Shown one piece after another: positions 22,743-24,311 of a stretch of DNA of 24,311 nucleotides (position 1 is its first letter; each line of letters begins with the position of its first letter). This stretch comes from Oscillospiraceae bacterium. Its GTDB lineage: Bacteria > Bacillota > Clostridia > Oscillospirales > Ruminococcaceae. Below the pieces are notes generated by a model that saw only the letters and a list, made by a program, of their open reading frames with translations, was not told the origin of the DNA and made no database searches. The translations under genes were made by a program, and so were the position numbers. The DNA lies in contig JAHHTS010000035.1 of the NCBI GenBank assembly GCA_020024475.1, forward strand, positions 1 through 24,311. The letters run 5' to 3'.

Positions 22743-23456
22743 ATGCAGATTCACTCAATAGAATCTTTGGCAGCACTAGACGGCGAGGGCTTAAGGTATG
22801 AACTATTTCTTCGGGGCTGCCCACTTAGATGTGTATGTTGTCATAATCCGGATACCTGGAGCATGAATGTTGGAAAAGAGATGTCATGCGAAGAATTACT
22901 AAATAAAATTCGTAGATATGTTCCATATTTTGGTGAAGAAGGTGGAGTCACTTTCAGTGGAGGTGAACCTCTTTTGCAAGCAGGAGAGATAGCTAAACTT
23001 GGCATAATGCTAAAAGAAAATAATATAGGTTATACTATTGATACCAGCGGTGCAGTTAATTTAACAGAAGATGTAAAACAAGCTGTTAAAGGTTCAGATA
23101 TGATTATTTGCGATTTAAAATATCCTGATAGACAATCAATGATGAAATATACTAGAGGTGATTTGCAACAAGTTATTGATTTTTTAGATTATCTCAAAGA
23201 AGAGAAAAAACAGGTATGGATTCGCACTGTTATTATTCCTGGTATAAATGATGATTTTTTATGGATTGATAAATACATCGAAACGCTTAAACCATATAGC
23301 AGTATTATAAAAAAATATGAATTACTTGCATTTCACACTATGGGATTTTTCAAATATGATAATCTTAATATAGAAAATCCACTAAAAGATGTATGCGCAT
23401 TATCTCAAGAACGCCTTAAAGAACTTCAGCATTATGTTGATGAAAAAATGAATTAG
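22743..23456 (+). CDS. pflA: pyruvate formate-lyase activating enzyme (radical SAM)
   Basis: Uses S-adenosylmethionine and a [4Fe-4S] cluster to create the glycyl radical on PflB. 237 aa, typical of short PFL activases without extra ferredoxin domain. The cluster motif Cys-x3-Cys-x2-Cys is Cys26, Cys30 and Cys33 (GCPLRCVCCHNPDTW). GGVTFSGGEPLLQ is the SAM-binding GGE motif, and DLKYPD and WIRTVIIPGIND follow. The segment ahead of the cysteines reads LDGEGLRYELFLRGC rather than the usual VDGPGIR..., a modest departure. GGAG precedes the ATG; it shares the pflB transcript and ends before a strong terminator. Confidence 0.95.
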   Translation: MQIHSIESLAALDGEGLRYELFLRGCPLRCVCCHNPDTWSMNVGKEMSCEELLNKIRRYVPYFGEEGGVTFSGGEPLLQAGEIAKLGIMLKENNIGYTIDTSGAVNLTEDVKQAVKGSDMIICDLKYPDRQSMMKYTRGDLQQVIDFLDYLKEEKKQVWIRTVIIPGINDDFLWIDKYIETLKPYSSIIKKYELLAFHTMGFFKYDNLNIENPLKDVCALSQERLKELQHYVDEKMN

Positions 23457-23575
23457 TATAAATGTAAAAAGTTATATATAGTATAAATTATGTGTTTGAC
23501 ATAATTGAGAAATTTTGTGATGATTAAATATTTTAGAAAATACTTAATAAAATATTTATAAACAAAATAATAACT

Positions 23576-23612
23576 AAAAAGAACCTTTTGTCAGCGCCAA
23601 AAGGTTCTTTTT
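23576..23612 (+). terminator. terminator of the pflB-pflA operon
   Basis: AAAAAGAACCTTTTG and CAAAAGGTTCTTTTT form a perfect 15-pair stem with a 7-base loop, about 120 bases after the pflA stop. Confidence 0.88.
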
Positions 23613-24196
23613 GTTTATTTAATTATTTTTAATTAAACTTTTGAAAAATTAAAAATACCTAATACTATATTAAATAAATTTATAGAATTTTTGATATTTT
23701 TAATTACACATATTGATAATGTGTAGTTTAGTTGTATTTATATAATCTAGTTAATATTTGTAAAGAACATTCGATTTTAAGTTGTTCTATTATGTCAGTT
23801 TACGATAACTATTACTAGCATTAAAAGCTTTAAAATTATCAATAGAAATTTTGCAGTTTGGTTACATATCTTTACATTATATACTAAAATAATTGATTTT
23901 GATTATGATATATTCCAAACTAATCATTTAGTATAGCTCTATATTGAGTAAAAACAATAAATTCATTGTCACTTATTCTATAAAGTGTATCACTATAACG
24001 AAACCAATTTTATTAAATTGGTAAATGCTTTTAAAACTAAGTTGCTATTATTCATGGAAAAATGTATTGTGAATAAGTTTGTATTTATTAAGTTAAATAC
24101 ATATTTGCAATTCTTATTTTTTATCAATTTAATAGTTTTCATATATATAAACCATACTTTTTATATTATAAAGAGATGCTTTAAAAGGAAGATAAA
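23613..24196. other. AT-rich intergenic region with two small palindromes
   Basis: No supported gene. TACACAT-n7-ATGTGTA lies at 23705-23725, and ACCAATTT-TATT-AAATTGGT at 24003-24022. A 71-codon open frame on + (23985-24200) has no ribosome-binding site and is Phe/Ile/Lys-rich as expected by chance in such DNA. Confidence 0.45.
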
Positions 24197-24311
24197 ATGA
24201 AAAATATTATCATATTTTTAATATTATATTAAAAATTTCGGCTTTTCTACTGCTTTTACTAAGTTTTCCTGCTAAAAAATGGTATGGTCAGAATTATTGT
24301 GATACAATGAG
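24197..24311 (+). pseudogene. possible start of a membrane/secreted protein gene, frameshifted or partial at the window edge
   Basis: An ATG at 24197 follows AAGGAAG at good spacing and reads MKNIIIFLILY before a stop at 24230. In the frame shifted by two bases, the sequence continues open to the window end as ILKISAFLLLLLSFPAKKWYGQNYCDTM. Together they look like one N-terminal signal or membrane segment with a shift in the repetitive ATATTATATT tract. It could be a real mutation, a sequencing error or chance. No family can be named because the window ends. Confidence 0.25.

Noticed and set aside
1..24311. CRISPR array, tRNA or rRNA genes, prophage or conjugative genes
   Set aside because: No regularly spaced repeats, no tRNA-like cloverleaf or rRNA sequence, and no phage or conjugation proteins were recognised.

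Overview
This AT-rich window comes from a low-GC Gram-positive anaerobe, most likely class Clostridia and plausibly Lachnospiraceae or a close relative. The inference rests on several features together: strong Shine-Dalgarno sites, sigma-A promoters often with an extended -10, guanine and ZTP riboswitches, a single-chain PurL, purH split into two separate genes, and a glycyl-radical pyruvate formate-lyase. No species can be named from sequence alone.

Layout. 1-450: a lone ArsR-type regulator with its terminator. 451-1657: gene-poor, decayed DNA with an IS3-type transposase remnant. 1658-13615: the de novo purine locus. purC points left; purE, purF, purM, purN, a PurO-like IMP cyclohydrolase, a stand-alone AICAR formyltransferase, purD and purL point right. 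The divergent purC and purE transcripts each begin with their own guanine-class riboswitch. 13633-16325: trpS (left) and gltX (right), fired from promoters whose -35 boxes abut; the trpS leader can fold onto its own ribosome-binding site. 16570-17684: an sdpI-like gene and ruvX, bracketed by two nearly identical terminator hairpins. 17748-19787: an XRE regulator with two C-terminal membrane helices, and a metal-dependent amidohydrolase whose leader contains a terminator-like hairpin. 20350-23612: a ZTP riboswitch with terminator controlling pflB and pflA. 23613-24311: AT-rich DNA ending in what may be a frameshifted or partial membrane/secreted protein gene.

How it works together. The purine genes cover PRPP to IMP except for purB and purK, which are not present. 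Excess guanine should switch off both purine transcripts. When 10-formyl-tetrahydrofolate runs short, the AICAR formyltransferase stalls and its substrate ZMP/ZTP accumulates. The ZTP riboswitch should then switch on pyruvate formate-lyase, which makes formate, the source of the missing one-carbon unit. The window therefore carries both ends of a purine/one-carbon feedback loop. All the individual parts are known families. I did not find a clearly undescribed system. The most novel-looking items are regulatory: the variant purE aptamer, the trpS leader, the amidohydrolase leader hairpin, and the shared hairpins around sdpI-ruvX.
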